The notes beneath the pieces were generated by a model, which saw nothing but the letters and a program-made list of their open reading frames with translations, did not search any database and was not told the origin of the DNA. 64,000 bases of DNA from Mycolicibacterium insubricum. GTDB taxonomy: Bacteria; Actinomycetota; Actinomycetes; Mycobacteriales; Mycobacteriaceae. How positions within the stretch are numbered: position 1 is the stretch's first letter; each line of letters starts with the position of its first letter. Of the stretch, positions 1-8,904 are shown one piece after another. The translations under genes were made by a program, and so were the position numbers. The DNA lies in contig NZ_AP022618.1 of NCBI RefSeq assembly GCF_010731615.1, positions 372,001 to 436,000 of the forward strand, given 5' to 3'.

Positions 1-360
1 CGCGTGCAGCGCGCGGCCGCGGCCCTTCTGCTCCAGCCGCACGACGCGGACCTCGTCGAACTCGTCGGCCAGCGCCGCGGCGATGCGCGGGGTCTGGTCG
101 ATGCTGGCGTTGTCGGCGATGGTGATCCGGTAGCTGAAGCCGAACTGCTGCTCCAGGTAGCGGTGCAGCCGCCGCACCGAACCGGCCAGTGCGACCTGCT
201 CGTTGTAGACCGGGACGACGACGTCGAGCACCGGGACCCCGTGTTCGGCGGCGAACCGGGCGGCATTGGGCCGGAGGTCGCGCTCGCGTGCCGTGTCGGC
301 GACGGGGGTGGTGTCGGCGTCGGCCGGCGGGGCGATCGGGGTGTCCAGTGTGGCGTTCAT
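1..360 (-). CDS. Family 2 glycosyltransferase, N-terminal part
   Basis: The gene reads leftward and is cut by the window edge, leaving the first 120 residues. After a polar leader of about 45 residues the GT2 nucleotide-sugar fold begins with VVVPVYNE (about residues 48-55), followed by ADNASIDQT and a stretch ending EQKGRGRALHA. This pattern is typical of polyprenyl-phosphate mannose/glucose synthases and of mycobacterial GT2-GtrA proteins. It lies just downstream of a GT39 membrane transferase, which uses polyprenyl-phosphate sugars, so it may make that donor; this is inferred from context. The ATG at 358-360 is chosen because the sequence aligns with family N-termini. Whether a C-terminal GtrA domain follows cannot be seen. 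Confidence 0.85.
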   Translation of the reverse strand, partial: MNATLDTPIAPPADADTTPVADTARERDLRPNAARFAAEHGVPVLDVVVPVYNEQVALAGSVRRLHRYLEQQFGFSYRITIADNASIDQTPRIAAALADEFDEVRVVRLEQKGRGRALHA

Positions 361-422
361 GCGTTCATCCTGGATTTCCGAAATTAGCCGGCAGTTGGCC
401 TTTGCTATGTGCTCCCTGTGAG

Positions 423-2297
423 TCATCGGGCCAGCTGGTAGACGGTGACGCCGTCGACAACCCGGGATCCGAAGCTCTCGGCCACCCAGTCGGCGATACG
501 GCGGGCATCGTCGCTACCGCTGGTCGCGCGCCCGAAACCTTGTGTTGTTCGGCGAGGCTCGGCGGAGGTGGTCAGGAAGTAGCCGATCTGGTTGTCGGCG
601 ACGTACCGCTGGAACTGCTCCAGGGTGGGCGCCGGGTCGGTGCCGTTGAAGCCGCCGACGGCGAACACCGGGGTGCCGGCGGCCAGCTGGTAGCCGGCGG
701 CGTTGTTGGAGCCGACGGTCGCCGCGGCCCACCGGTGCTCATCGGCGGCCAGCAGCGCCACCAGGTTCGGCCCGGGTTCGCTCAGCGACAGGAACCCCGC
801 CGGCCCGCCGCGCCCGTGCGGGTTGGCCGGCCCGACCGACGGGATGGCCCCGGTGTGCGGGGTGGCGGCGGTGGCGATCGAATAGGCGCCCGGTCCGGCC
901 AGCGCGACGACGACGGCGAGCCCGGCGAGCACCGTGGGCATCGGCGGGGCCAGCCGTCGTACTCCGAGCAGCAGGACGGCGACGATCAGACCGGCCGCCA
1001 GTACCGTCGGCCCGAGCCACCGCATCCAGTCGGAATTACGTTGCAGCAGTGTGTAGCTCAGTATCGCGGTGATCGCCGTCATGCCGGCCAGGGTGGTGGC
1101 GACGCGGATGTCGTCGCGGCGGGCCCACAGCAGCGGCACCCCGGTGGCCAGGGTTGCGCCGACGGCCGGCGCCAGCGCCACCGTGTAGTAGGGATGCACG
1201 ATGCCCTGCATGTAGCTGAAGGTCACCCCGACCACCACCAGCCAGCCGCCCCACAGCAGCAGGGCTGCGCGGGTGCGGTCGGTGCGCGGCGCGCGCCCGC
1301 GGCAGATGAGCCCGCCGATCAGCGCGATCACGGCGGCCGGCAGCAGCCAGCCGATCTGCAGACCCATCCCCATCCCCAACAGACGGTCCCAGCCGACGTC
1401 GTGATTGGGGTTGCCCAGGCCACCGGTCTCCGCGCCGGTCAGCCGGCCCAGCCCGTTGTACCCCAGCGCCAGCTCGAGGATCGAATTATGTTGCGAACCA
1501 CCGATATAGGGCCGACGGTCGGCCGGCCACACCGACACCAGCAGCAGGTACCAGCCCGCCGAGACCACCGCCGCCAGCCCGGCAACCACCGACCGCCGCA
1601 GCCGGTCGCGCCACGGCAGATCCGCGCACACCAGGAACGCGGCGGCGAACACCGGCAGCACCACGGCCACCTGAAGCATCTTGGCCAGAAACCCGATCCC
1701 GACGGCCACCCCGGCCAGCGGCAGCCAGTACCGGGCGGCGTCGGCGTCCAGGGCTCGCAGGGTGGCGTAGCCGGCCATCACCAGCGCCAGCACCAGCAGC
1801 GCGTCGGGGTTGTTGAACCGGAACATCAGCGCGGCCGCCGGAGTCAGCGCCAGCACCGCGCCGGCCAGCAGCGCCGGGCCCGGTCCGGAGATCCGTCGCA
1901 CCGCCGCCCACAGCACCGCGACCGCGGCCACGCCCATCAGCGCCTGCGGCACCAGCATGCTCCACGGGTTGAAGCCGAATACCCGGGCCGAGGCGACCAT
2001 CACCCACACCGCGGCCGGGGTCTTGTCGACGGTGATGCCGCCGGCGGCGTCGGTGGCACCGAACAGCGCGGCGGTCCAGCTCTGCGAGCCGGCCTGCACC
2101 GCCGCCGCGTAGTAGCCGTTGGCCCAGCCGCTGTCCCCCAGGTTCACCAGGTACAGGGCAGCGGTGCCGAGCAGCAGCGCGGCCAGTGCCGGGCGTTCCC
2201 ACCGCGGGCGGGCCGCGACGGCTTCGGGGTCGGGCGGGCGGGCGCGCACGGTCGCGCGCTCGGAAACAGCGGTCACCCCGCCAGCCTCACCGGTCAC
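423..2297 (-). CDS. GT39-family membrane glycosyltransferase (ArnT/PMT-like)
   Basis: A 624-residue polytopic membrane protein. It has a short cytoplasmic N-terminus, a first membrane segment near residues 37-52, and an early extracytoplasmic loop with SGWANGYYAAAVQ and VDKTPAAVW, the region that carries the catalytic acid in PMT/ArnT enzymes. About ten more hydrophobic segments follow, then a soluble C-terminal domain. The family transfers a sugar from a polyprenyl-phosphate donor at the outer face of the membrane; donor and acceptor are unknown here. The downstream GT2 gene may supply the donor. The coding region near residues 576-584 contains a 25-bp exact match to the dispersed repeat described elsewhere in the window. 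Confidence 0.88.
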   Translation of the reverse strand: MTGEAGGVTAVSERATVRARPPDPEAVAARPRWERPALAALLLGTAALYLVNLGDSGWANGYYAAAVQAGSQSWTAALFGATDAAGGITVDKTPAAVWVMVASARVFGFNPWSMLVPQALMGVAAVAVLWAAVRRISGPGPALLAGAVLALTPAAALMFRFNNPDALLVLALVMAGYATLRALDADAARYWLPLAGVAVGIGFLAKMLQVAVVLPVFAAAFLVCADLPWRDRLRRSVVAGLAAVVSAGWYLLLVSVWPADRRPYIGGSQHNSILELALGYNGLGRLTGAETGGLGNPNHDVGWDRLLGMGMGLQIGWLLPAAVIALIGGLICRGRAPRTDRTRAALLLWGGWLVVVGVTFSYMQGIVHPYYTVALAPAVGATLATGVPLLWARRDDIRVATTLAGMTAITAILSYTLLQRNSDWMRWLGPTVLAAGLIVAVLLLGVRRLAPPMPTVLAGLAVVVALAGPGAYSIATAATPHTGAIPSVGPANPHGRGGPAGFLSLSEPGPNLVALLAADEHRWAAATVGSNNAAGYQLAAGTPVFAVGGFNGTDPAPTLEQFQRYVADNQIGYFLTTSAEPRRTTQGFGRATSGSDDARRIADWVAESFGSRVVDGVTVYQLAR

Positions 2298-2320
2298 CGT
2301 GTACCGATCCTGGGTGACGG

Positions 2321-3967
2321 CTATGCATCGGCTGTGTCTGTCGCGGGCGGTCCCGGATTCACTCCGGCTCCGCCGGCACTCGCTGCGCTCGCGCCAACTC
2401 CACCTACGCTCGCCGAACCACCCGGGTTTGTCGCGGGCGGTCCCGGCGCATAAGGCAGCCGGACGGTGAACACGGTGTCGCCCGGGGTACTGGCCAGGGT
2501 GATGCTGCCGTGGTGGGCGCGCACCACGGCCGACACGATGGCCAGACCCAGCCCGGTACTGCCGTCCTTGCGGGATCGCGACGAGTCGCCGCGGGCGAAC
2601 CGCTCGAACACCTCCGACTGCAGCTCGACCGGGATGCCGGGTCCGTCGTCGGCGACGGTGAGCACCGCGCCGCCATCGTCCTGGGCCAGCGAGACCGTGA
2701 CGACGGTGCCGGGCGGGGTGTGGGTGCGGGCGTTGGCCAGCAGGTTGGCCAGCACCTGGTGCAGCCGCAGCGCATCGCCGGTGACCTGCACGGGCACCTC
2801 GGGTAGGTCCAGGTTCCAGGTGTGGTCACCGCCGGCGATGTGGGCATCGGACACCGCGTCGACGGCCAGCAGCGACAGGTCCACCGTCTCGGCTTCCAGC
2901 GGGCGGCCGGAGTCCAGCCGGGCCAGCAGCAGCAGGTCCTCGACCAGGTGCGTCATCCGGTCGGCTTCCGAAGCCACCCGGCCGATCGCGTGCGCCACCT
3001 CCGGCGGCATCTCCTCGCTGCGCCGCTGCGCCAGCTCGGTGTACCCGCGGATGGCGGTCAGCGGGGTGCGCAGCTCGTGGCTGGCATCGGCGACGAACTG
3101 GCGCACCCGGGTCTCCGAGGCCTGCCGGGTGGACAGCGCCGTGGAGATGTGATCGAGCATCCGGTTGAGCGCCGAACCCATCTGCCCCACTTCGGTATTA
3201 GCGTTCGCGACGTTTCCGGGCACCCGGACCGGCAGCTCCACCTCGCCGCGGTCCAGGGGCAGCCCGGCGACCCGGCGGGCGGTCGCGGCCATCCGGTTCA
3301 GCGGCGCCAGGGCGCGGCGGGTGACCAGCACCCCCAGCACGATGGCGGCGACCAGCGCGATGACCGAGGCGAGCACGAAGATCCACAGCACCCGCAGCAT
3401 GGTGGCCTCGATGTCGGCGGTGGGCAGCCCGCTGATGGTGGTCCGGCCGAGCCGATCCGGTTTGGTCATCAACCGGTAGTCGCCGAGACCGTCGAGGTTG
3501 ACCGTCACCGGGCGGTGGTCGGCCTGGACGGCGGCGATCTGGTCGCGGGCGGTGTCGCTGAGCGCCCGGCGTTGCGCCTGTTGCTGCCCGTTGCGGGCGA
3601 GTACCCCGGCCGACAGCGTGCCGTCGGATTCGATCACGGCGGTGACCAGGCCGACCGGCTGCCCGGGTGAGTCCAGGAAGCTCGGGCCCGGGCCGGCGTG
3701 ATGCCCGAGCTCGCGCAGCATGTCCGGGCGCGGCGGCGGCAGCGCGGACAGCAGCGCCGAGCGGGCCGCCACGTCGCGCACCTGCCCGTCGAGCTGGTGG
3801 TAGAGGTAGCTGCGCAGCGCGAGTTCGGTGGCCGTCCCGATGCCCAGGCAGACCAGCAGCAGCAACAGCACCTGGCCGCTGAGCACCCGGGTGCGCAACG
3901 ACCAGGTCGACGGGTGAAGCGGAGCTACCCCGGGCCGGCGCCACTCAGGCTGCAGGTTTGAGGACAT
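2321..3967 (-). CDS. tcrY: Sensor histidine kinase, TcrY-like
   Basis: A 548-residue membrane sensor kinase. Two membrane segments (about residues 31-50 and 192-215) bracket an extracytoplasmic sensor region; a HAMP-like linker follows. The H-box SHELRTPLT places the phosphorylated His at about residue 297. The N-box (LANLLANARTHTP), G1 (ADDGPGIP) and G2 (GLGLAIV) motifs form the ATPase. Its start overlaps the end of the response regulator gene by 23 bp, so the two are co-translated. Synteny with Rv3764c supports the name TcrY. The last 40 or so residues, rich in Gly, Ala, Ser and Pro, are encoded by a dispersed intergenic repeat and lie beyond the normal kinase end. Confidence 0.85.
   Translation of the reverse strand: MSSNLQPEWRRPGVAPLHPSTWSLRTRVLSGQVLLLLLVCLGIGTATELALRSYLYHQLDGQVRDVAARSALLSALPPPRPDMLRELGHHAGPGPSFLDSPGQPVGLVTAVIESDGTLSAGVLARNGQQQAQRRALSDTARDQIAAVQADHRPVTVNLDGLGDYRLMTKPDRLGRTTISGLPTADIEATMLRVLWIFVLASVIALVAAIVLGVLVTRRALAPLNRMAATARRVAGLPLDRGEVELPVRVPGNVANANTEVGQMGSALNRMLDHISTALSTRQASETRVRQFVADASHELRTPLTAIRGYTELAQRRSEEMPPEVAHAIGRVASEADRMTHLVEDLLLLARLDSGRPLEAETVDLSLLAVDAVSDAHIAGGDHTWNLDLPEVPVQVTGDALRLHQVLANLLANARTHTPPGTVVTVSLAQDDGGAVLTVADDGPGIPVELQSEVFERFARGDSSRSRKDGSTGLGLAIVSAVVRAHHGSITLASTPGDTVFTVRLPYAPGPPATNPGGSASVGGVGASAASAGGAGVNPGPPATDTADA
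2339..2447 (-). repeat. Dispersed intergenic repeat inside the kinase 3' end
   Basis: The block matches, in reverse orientation, the 87-bp tandem unit at 33151-33324, sharing the gcactcgctgcgctcgcgcc core and the ends gggcggtcccgg and ctcgccgaacc. The string tgtcgcgggcggtcccgg occurs twice (2339 and 2429), giving one full unit and a partial second with a 90-bp period. It is read through by the histidine kinase gene and supplies its C-terminal tail. Confidence 0.75.
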
Positions 3968-4676
3968 AGCCGGCGCCGCGCAGGGTGTGGATCATCGGCT
4001 CACGCCCGCTGTCGATCTTCTTGCGCAGGTAGGAGATGTACAGCTCGACGATGTTGGACCGGCCGCCGAAGTCATAGCTCCACACCCGGTCGAGGATCTG
4101 CGCCTTGGACAGCACCCGCTTGGAGTTGCGCATCATGAACCGCAGCAGTTCGAATTCGGTTGAGGTCAGGGTGATCTGCTCACCGCCGCGGGTGACCTCG
4201 TGGCTGTCCTCGTCGAGCACCAGATCGCCGACGACGATCTGCGCGCCGCTGTCCTCGGTGGCCACCCCGGTCCGGCGCACCAGCGCGCGCAGCCGCAGCA
4301 CCACCTCCTCGATGGAGAATGGCTTGGTGACGTAGTCGTCGCCGCCGGCGGTCAACCCCGCGATCCGATCCTCCAGCGCGTCCTTGGCGGTCAGCAGCAG
4401 CACCGGCAGGCCCGGGTTCTGCTCCCGCAGCCGACGCAGCACGTCCAGCCCGCCCATGTCGGGCAGCATCAGATCCAGCACGACGGCATCGGGGCGGTTG
4501 GCGCGGGCCGCGGTGATCGCCGAGGCGCCGTCACCGGCGGTGTGCACGTCCCAGCCCTCGTAGCGCAGGGCCATGGAGACCATCTCGGCCAGCACCGCCT
4601 CGTCGTCGACCACCAGCACGGAGATCGGGTTGCCGTCGGCACGACGCATCTCTACTCGTTCGTTTCTCGACGTCAT
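3945..4676 (-). CDS. tcrX: OmpR-family response regulator, TcrX-like
   Basis: A two-domain regulator of 243 residues. The receiver domain shows the acidic pair DD (about residues 24-25), phospho-acceptor Asp in VVLDLMLPD (about 68), Thr in LLTAKD and Lys in YVTKPFS (about 118). The C-terminal winged helix carries LTSTEFELLRFMMRNSKRVL and IVELYISYLRKKID, typical of PhoB/OmpR DNA-binding domains. It forms an operon with the downstream kinase. Gene order matches Rv3765c/Rv3764c. The start is uncertain: a GTG at 4694, the ATG at 4676 used here, and an ATG at 4649 preceded by gagtagag are all in frame. Confidence 0.85.
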   Translation of the reverse strand: MTSRNERVEMRRADGNPISVLVVDDEAVLAEMVSMALRYEGWDVHTAGDGASAITAARANRPDAVVLDLMLPDMGGLDVLRRLREQNPGLPVLLLTAKDALEDRIAGLTAGGDDYVTKPFSIEEVVLRLRALVRRTGVATEDSGAQIVVGDLVLDEDSHEVTRGGEQITLTSTEFELLRFMMRNSKRVLSKAQILDRVWSYDFGGRSNIVELYISYLRKKIDSGREPMIHTLRGAGYVLKPAA

Positions 4677-4810
4677 AGCCACCCAAGCTGCCACAGTCCG
4701 ATGGGGCGTTCCTGTAGGAAACCTATGCCTTGGCTATGAACCACCCCCTTCAAAGTCGCCGACAAGTCGGCGCACAGCGAACGCATAGGAAAGTGCGCAA
4801 CGGTGATCGA

Positions 4811-5338
4811 ATGGCACAGACACCAACCGGGACGCCCGCCGACGGCGACGCCCCCGATCAGGACACCGCCACGCCACCGGCCGGGACCGGGCGAGTGTGG
4901 GGCGAGGCCGTCGCCCCAGGACGCTGGTCGGGCGGCAAGACACTGGCCGCGGTGGCCGTCGCGACGGTGCTCGGTGCGGGCGGGGCGCTGGTGATCCACG
5001 CCGCCGGCGGCGGGTCCTCGGGCGGTGGCGGACCGGAGTTCGGCGGGCGGGGCTGGGGCGGGCACGACGACACCCCGTCGACCACCCTGCACAGCGAATC
5101 CGTCGTCGACGACGGCTACGGCAGCTTCCACACCGAGTTCGCCCAGACCGGGGTGGTGACCCGGCTCTCGGACACCGAGATCACCGCGCGCAGCGCGGAC
5201 GGGTTCACCCGCACCTACGCCATCTCCCCGCGCACCAAATCCGCGCCCGGCCTGGAAGCCGGGGCGACCGCCACCATCGCGGCGATCCCCGGCTACGGGG
5301 GCGCGCCCACCGCCACCACCATCTCGCTGCCCGGCTGA
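4811..5338 (+). CDS. Membrane-anchored hypothetical protein with Gly-rich linker
   Basis: About 175 residues. A polar N-terminus is followed by one hydrophobic segment (LAAVAVATVLGAGGALVIHAAG, cut here for length), then a Gly-rich stretch GGGSSGGGGPEFGGRGWGG. A small C-terminal domain follows (TGVVTRLSDTEITARSADG...TYAISPRTK) that resembles the DUF5666-type beta domains seen in exported actinobacterial proteins. It is divergent from the response regulator gene, so it may be a target of that system, though this is only positional. The ATG at 4811 is preferred over an upstream in-frame ATG at 4730 because the extension is Arg-rich and looks non-coding. Confidence 0.6.
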   Translation: MAQTPTGTPADGDAPDQDTATPPAGTGRVWGEAVAPGRWSGGKTLAAVAVATVLGAGGALVIHAAGGGSSGGGGPEFGGRGWGGHDDTPSTTLHSESVVDDGYGSFHTEFAQTGVVTRLSDTEITARSADGFTRTYAISPRTKSAPGLEAGATATIAAIPGYGGAPTATTISLPG

Positions 5339-5361
5339 GTTCCGGGCACTACCGTGTCGGC

Positions 5362-5739
5362 ATGAGCACCATGTCGCTGGTGGAGATCGTCGGGAAATGG
5401 ATCGACGTCATCGGGGTCGTCATCATCGCGGCCGGTGCGGTGCTGGCCGCGGGGCTGGCGGTCGGCCGTACCGTGCGACGTACCGGCGACGCCTATCAGA
5501 CCTTCCGCCGCCAGCTCGGCCGCGCGATCCTGCTGGGTCTGGAACTGCTGGTGGCCGCCGACATCATCCGCACCGTCGCGGTGGAGCCCACGCTGGCGAA
5601 CGTCGGCGTGCTGGCCGTCATCGTGGTCATCCGGACCTTCCTGAGCTGGTCGCTGGAGCTGGAGATCAGCGGCCGCTGGCCCTGGCAGAAGAAGCCGGCG
5701 CCCGAGCCAGACAACCCGGTGCCCGAGCCCGCCCCCTGA
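5362..5739 (+). CDS. DUF1622 family membrane protein
   Basis: A 125-residue membrane protein with three hydrophobic segments (about residues 13-32, 53-70 and 77-92). The sequence RRQLGRAILLGLELLVAADII is the signature of the DUF1622 family of small bacterial membrane proteins, whose function is unknown. The tail (KKPAPEPDNPVPEPAP) is Pro/Glu-rich and probably cytoplasmic. The gene starts 23 bp after the preceding hypothetical gene and ends 10 bp before the ThrE-like gene, so it is probably part of the same rightward transcript. Confidence 0.8.
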   Translation: MSTMSLVEIVGKWIDVIGVVIIAAGAVLAAGLAVGRTVRRTGDAYQTFRRQLGRAILLGLELLVAADIIRTVAVEPTLANVGVLAVIVVIRTFLSWSLELEISGRWPWQKKPAPEPDNPVPEPAP

Positions 5740-5749
5740 AAGTCATTCG

Positions 5750-7063
5750 ATGCCGCTGAGTCGACTGCGGCGGCTGTGGCATGCCGTCCGCGAAGAGACG
5801 CCCCCATCCGTCGTCGCGCCCGGGCACTGCACCGATGCCGAGGTCGCCGCTCTGCTGGCCGCGCTCGGCGTGGCGATGGTCGAGGTCGTCCAGCCCACCC
5901 AGCTGGTCACCGAACGGCTGCACGCGGTGGCCGCCCGCTACACGACGTCGCGGGTGCGCATCGCGACGCTGCCCACCCTGCTCGTCATTCAGGTGGGTGC
6001 CGACCACAACCAGATGGAGATCACCACCCGCAGCACCACCCAGCTCGACCACGCCGGCCGGGTGGACACCATCGCCCGGCTGGCCGCCGCCGGTGCGATC
6101 CGTCCCGCCGACGCGATCACCGAGCTGACGCACATCCGGCACCTGCCGCACCGGTTCAACGCGTTTGTGACCGTCCTCGGATACGCCATCACCACCCTCG
6201 GGTTCGGCATGATCATCGACCCGACCTGGGCGTCGCTGTGGTGGCACGCGGCACTGGGCCTGGTGGTCGGGACGATCCTGGCCGCCGGTGCCGCGTTCCC
6301 GTCGCTGTCGGCGATCGTGCCGACCCTGGCAGCGACCACGGTCACCGTGCTCGCCAGCTGGTTCATCGCCGATGCCGCCAACGACGACCTGATGCGGGTG
6401 ATCGGGCCGTCGCTGGTGGCGCTGCTGCCCGGGCTGTGGCTCACGGTCGGCGCCATGGAACTGGCCGGCGGCTCGATCATCGCCGGCGCCAGCCGCCTGA
6501 TGTACGGCGGCGTGCAGTTGCTGCTGCTGGTGTTCGGCGTGACGATCGGCATCGCGATCGCCGGAATGCCACCGCCGCAACAGAAGTCCGCGCAGCTGGG
6601 CCCGTGGTCGTTCTACGCCGCGGTTCTCGTCATCGCCATCGGTCTGTACTTCTACCTGTCGGCCCCGCGCGGTTCACTGCTGTGGCTGACCGCGGCGATC
6701 GGCATCGCGCTGATCGCCCAGCGGGTCGGCGCCGACTATCTGGGGGCCTCGCACAGCGGGGCGATCGGTGCCGCCCTGGTGGTTCCGTTCGCCCTGCTGG
6801 CCGCCCAGATCCGCACCGCCCCGCCGATGATGGTGATGGTGCTGGCCGCGTTCTGGTCGCTGGCGCCCGGGGTGCTGGGCTTCGAGTCGCTGTCGGAGCG
6901 GGTGACCGGCGGGCCCGCCGATTCCGCCGCAGTGGTCGCCACGGTGGCCGGTATCTTCGCGATCGCACTGGGCACCCTGGTCAGCTGGAGCGTGCTCAAC
7001 GCGATCGGATCCCGCCGGGAACGCGTGGCCGAGGACAGCGAGGACGGGGACGGATTAGGTTGA
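5750..7063 (+). CDS. Threonine/serine exporter (ThrE) family protein
   Basis: A 437-residue protein with a soluble N-terminal ThrE-type domain (residues 1-145, including TTRSTTQLDHAGRVDTI) followed by about ten hydrophobic segments, the ThrE and ThrE_2 halves fused in one chain as in Corynebacterium glutamicum ThrE. Members export small amino acids such as threonine and serine by proton motive force; the substrate here is not established. The stop codon overlaps the next start (TGATG at 7061-7065), indicating translational coupling to the phosphotransferase gene. Confidence 0.85.
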   Translation: MPLSRLRRLWHAVREETPPSVVAPGHCTDAEVAALLAALGVAMVEVVQPTQLVTERLHAVAARYTTSRVRIATLPTLLVIQVGADHNQMEITTRSTTQLDHAGRVDTIARLAAAGAIRPADAITELTHIRHLPHRFNAFVTVLGYAITTLGFGMIIDPTWASLWWHAALGLVVGTILAAGAAFPSLSAIVPTLAATTVTVLASWFIADAANDDLMRVIGPSLVALLPGLWLTVGAMELAGGSIIAGASRLMYGGVQLLLLVFGVTIGIAIAGMPPPQQKSAQLGPWSFYAAVLVIAIGLYFYLSAPRGSLLWLTAAIGIALIAQRVGADYLGASHSGAIGAALVVPFALLAAQIRTAPPMMVMVLAAFWSLAPGVLGFESLSERVTGGPADSAAVVATVAGIFAIALGTLVSWSVLNAIGSRRERVAEDSEDGDGLG

Positions 7064-8091
7064 TGCACGTGCAGAACCTCGACCGCGTCGCGCAGTGGAT
7101 GACCGAACAGGGCCTCGGCAGCGGCGAGCTGCACGATGTCACCGAGATCACCGGCGGCACCCAGAACATCCTGCTGCGGTTCACCCGGGACGGCCGCGAG
7201 TACATCTTCCGCCGCGGCCCCGAGCACCTGCGCCCGGTGTCCAACAAGGTCATCCTCCGGGAGACCCGGGTACTGGCGGCGCTGGCCGGCTCCGATGTCC
7301 CGCACCCGCGGCTGATCGCCGCCTGCGACGACACCTCGGTGCTCGGCGACGCGGTCTTCTACCTGATGGAACCCATCGAAGGGTTCAACGCGGGGCAGGG
7401 TCTGCCGCCGCTGCACGCCGGCAGTCCGGACATCCAGCATCGGATGGGGATCTCCATGGCCTCGTCGCTGGCCCGGCTGCACGCCGTCGACCACGTCGCC
7501 GTCGGACTGGCGGATTTCGGCAAGCCCGACGGGTTCCTGGAACGCCAGGTCCCGCGCTGGCGGGCCGAACTGGAGTCCTACGCCGAGCTCGACGGCTACC
7601 CCGGGCACGACATCCCGGCGCTCGACGCCGTCGCCGACTGGCTGCAGACCAACATCCCGGCGCACTGGTCCCCGGGCATCATGCACGGCGACTACCACGC
7701 GGCCAACGTGATGTTCTCGCCCGCCGGCGGTGACGTCGTCGCCATCGTCGACTGGGAGATGTGCACCATCGGCGACCCGCTGCTGGACCTCGGCTGGATG
7801 CTGGCCACCTGGCGCTATCCCGGTGAGCAGACCGTGCTGAACAATCCGCTGATGGATGCTCCCGGGCTGCCCACACCCGACGAGCTGGTCGCCGAGTACG
7901 CCACCAACACCACCCGGGACCTTTCGGCGCTGACCTGGTACACGGTGATGGCCTGCTTCAAGCTCGGGGTGATCCTGGAGGGCTCCAACGCCCGGGCCGC
8001 CGCGGGACTGGCGTCGTCCGCCGTCGGCGATCATCTGCACGAAGCCACCCTCCGGTTGTTCGACCGGGCAACCGCTCTCATCCAGGCCTGA
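7063..8091 (+). CDS. APH-fold phosphotransferase family protein
   Basis: A 342-residue soluble kinase-like protein. The catalytic loop HGDYHAANVM (about residues 207-216) and the metal-binding IVDWEMCTIGDPLLDLGW (about 228-245) are the Brenner and DFG-like motifs of the aminoglycoside phosphotransferase superfamily. The close match to the ACAD10/11 kinase-domain type, common in mycobacteria beside acyl-CoA and SDR genes, suggests a small hydroxylated metabolite or hydroxyacyl substrate and not an antibiotic. It overlaps the ThrE-like gene by 1 bp and is followed 24 bp later by an SDR gene with its own strong ribosome site, so the two may be one unit. Confidence 0.85.
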   Translation: MHVQNLDRVAQWMTEQGLGSGELHDVTEITGGTQNILLRFTRDGREYIFRRGPEHLRPVSNKVILRETRVLAALAGSDVPHPRLIAACDDTSVLGDAVFYLMEPIEGFNAGQGLPPLHAGSPDIQHRMGISMASSLARLHAVDHVAVGLADFGKPDGFLERQVPRWRAELESYAELDGYPGHDIPALDAVADWLQTNIPAHWSPGIMHGDYHAANVMFSPAGGDVVAIVDWEMCTIGDPLLDLGWMLATWRYPGEQTVLNNPLMDAPGLPTPDELVAEYATNTTRDLSALTWYTVMACFKLGVILEGSNARAAAGLASSAVGDHLHEATLRLFDRATALIQA

Positions 8092-8115
8092 CGCCCCACC
8101 CCCAAGGAGTTCATC

Positions 8116-8877
8116 ATGAGCGTTCTCGATCTGTTCCGCCTCGACGACAAGGTCGTCATCGTCACCGGCGCGTCGGCCGGCCTGGGGGTCGCCTTCGCGC
8201 AAGCGTTCGCCGAGGCCGGTGCCGACGTGGTGCTGGGTGCGCGGCGACTGGAGAAGATGTCCGACACCGCTGCGCTGGTCACCGCTACCGGCCGGCGCGC
8301 ACTGAGCGTGCAGACCGACGTCGCCGATCCCGAGCAGTGTCAGGCGCTGGTGGACGCCGCGGTCGCCGAGTTTGGCCGAGTCGATGTGCTGATCAACAAC
8401 GCCGGAATCGGCACCGCGGTGCCGGCGACCCGAGAGACCCCCGAGGAGTTCCGCCGGGTGATCGACATCAACCTCAACGGGTCGTACTGGATGGCGCAGG
8501 CCTGCGGCAAGGTGATGGGACCGGGCAGCTCCATCATCAACATCTCCAGCGTGCTCGGGCTGACCACCGCCGGGCTGCCGCAGGCCGCCTATTCCGCGTC
8601 CAAGGCCGCGATCGTCGGGCTGACCCGGGATCTGGCCCAGCAGTGGGGCGGCCGGCGGGGCATCCGGGTCAATGCGCTGGCCCCCGGGTTCTTCAAGTCC
8701 GAGATGACCGACACCTACCCGTCCGGCTATCTGGAGGCTCAGCAGCCCCGGGTTCCGCTGGGGCGCACCGGCGATCCCGCCGAGCTCGCCGCCACCGCGG
8801 TCTGGCTGGCCTCGCCGGCCGGCGGGTTCGTCGTCGGGCAGACCATCGCGGTCGACGGCGGCCTCACCATCACCTAG
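8116..8877 (+). CDS. Short-chain dehydrogenase/reductase
   Basis: A 253-residue classical SDR. The cofactor motif TGASAGLG is at residues 17-24, NNAG at about 95-98, the catalytic Ser in ISSVLG near 146, and YSASK at 159-163. The C-terminal FVVGQTIAVDGGLTI is typical of the FabG-like subfamily. An aaggag ribosome site lies 7-8 bases before the ATG. It probably oxidises or reduces a hydroxyacyl or small alcohol substrate with NAD(P). It is downstream of the APH-type kinase, an arrangement often seen for beta-oxidation-like catabolism in mycobacteria. Confidence 0.88.
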   Translation: MSVLDLFRLDDKVVIVTGASAGLGVAFAQAFAEAGADVVLGARRLEKMSDTAALVTATGRRALSVQTDVADPEQCQALVDAAVAEFGRVDVLINNAGIGTAVPATRETPEEFRRVIDINLNGSYWMAQACGKVMGPGSSIINISSVLGLTTAGLPQAAYSASKAAIVGLTRDLAQQWGGRRGIRVNALAPGFFKSEMTDTYPSGYLEAQQPRVPLGRTGDPAELAATAVWLASPAGGFVVGQTIAVDGGLTIT

Positions 8878-8904
8878 CCCGCCGCGCGGCGTAGCGTCTC
8901 CGCC

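Noticed and set aside
189..2453. 754-residue frame opposite the GT39 gene
   Set aside because: It is antisense to a clear GT39 and kinase gene, Gly/Arg/His-rich with no domain, as expected for shadow frames in very GC-rich DNA.
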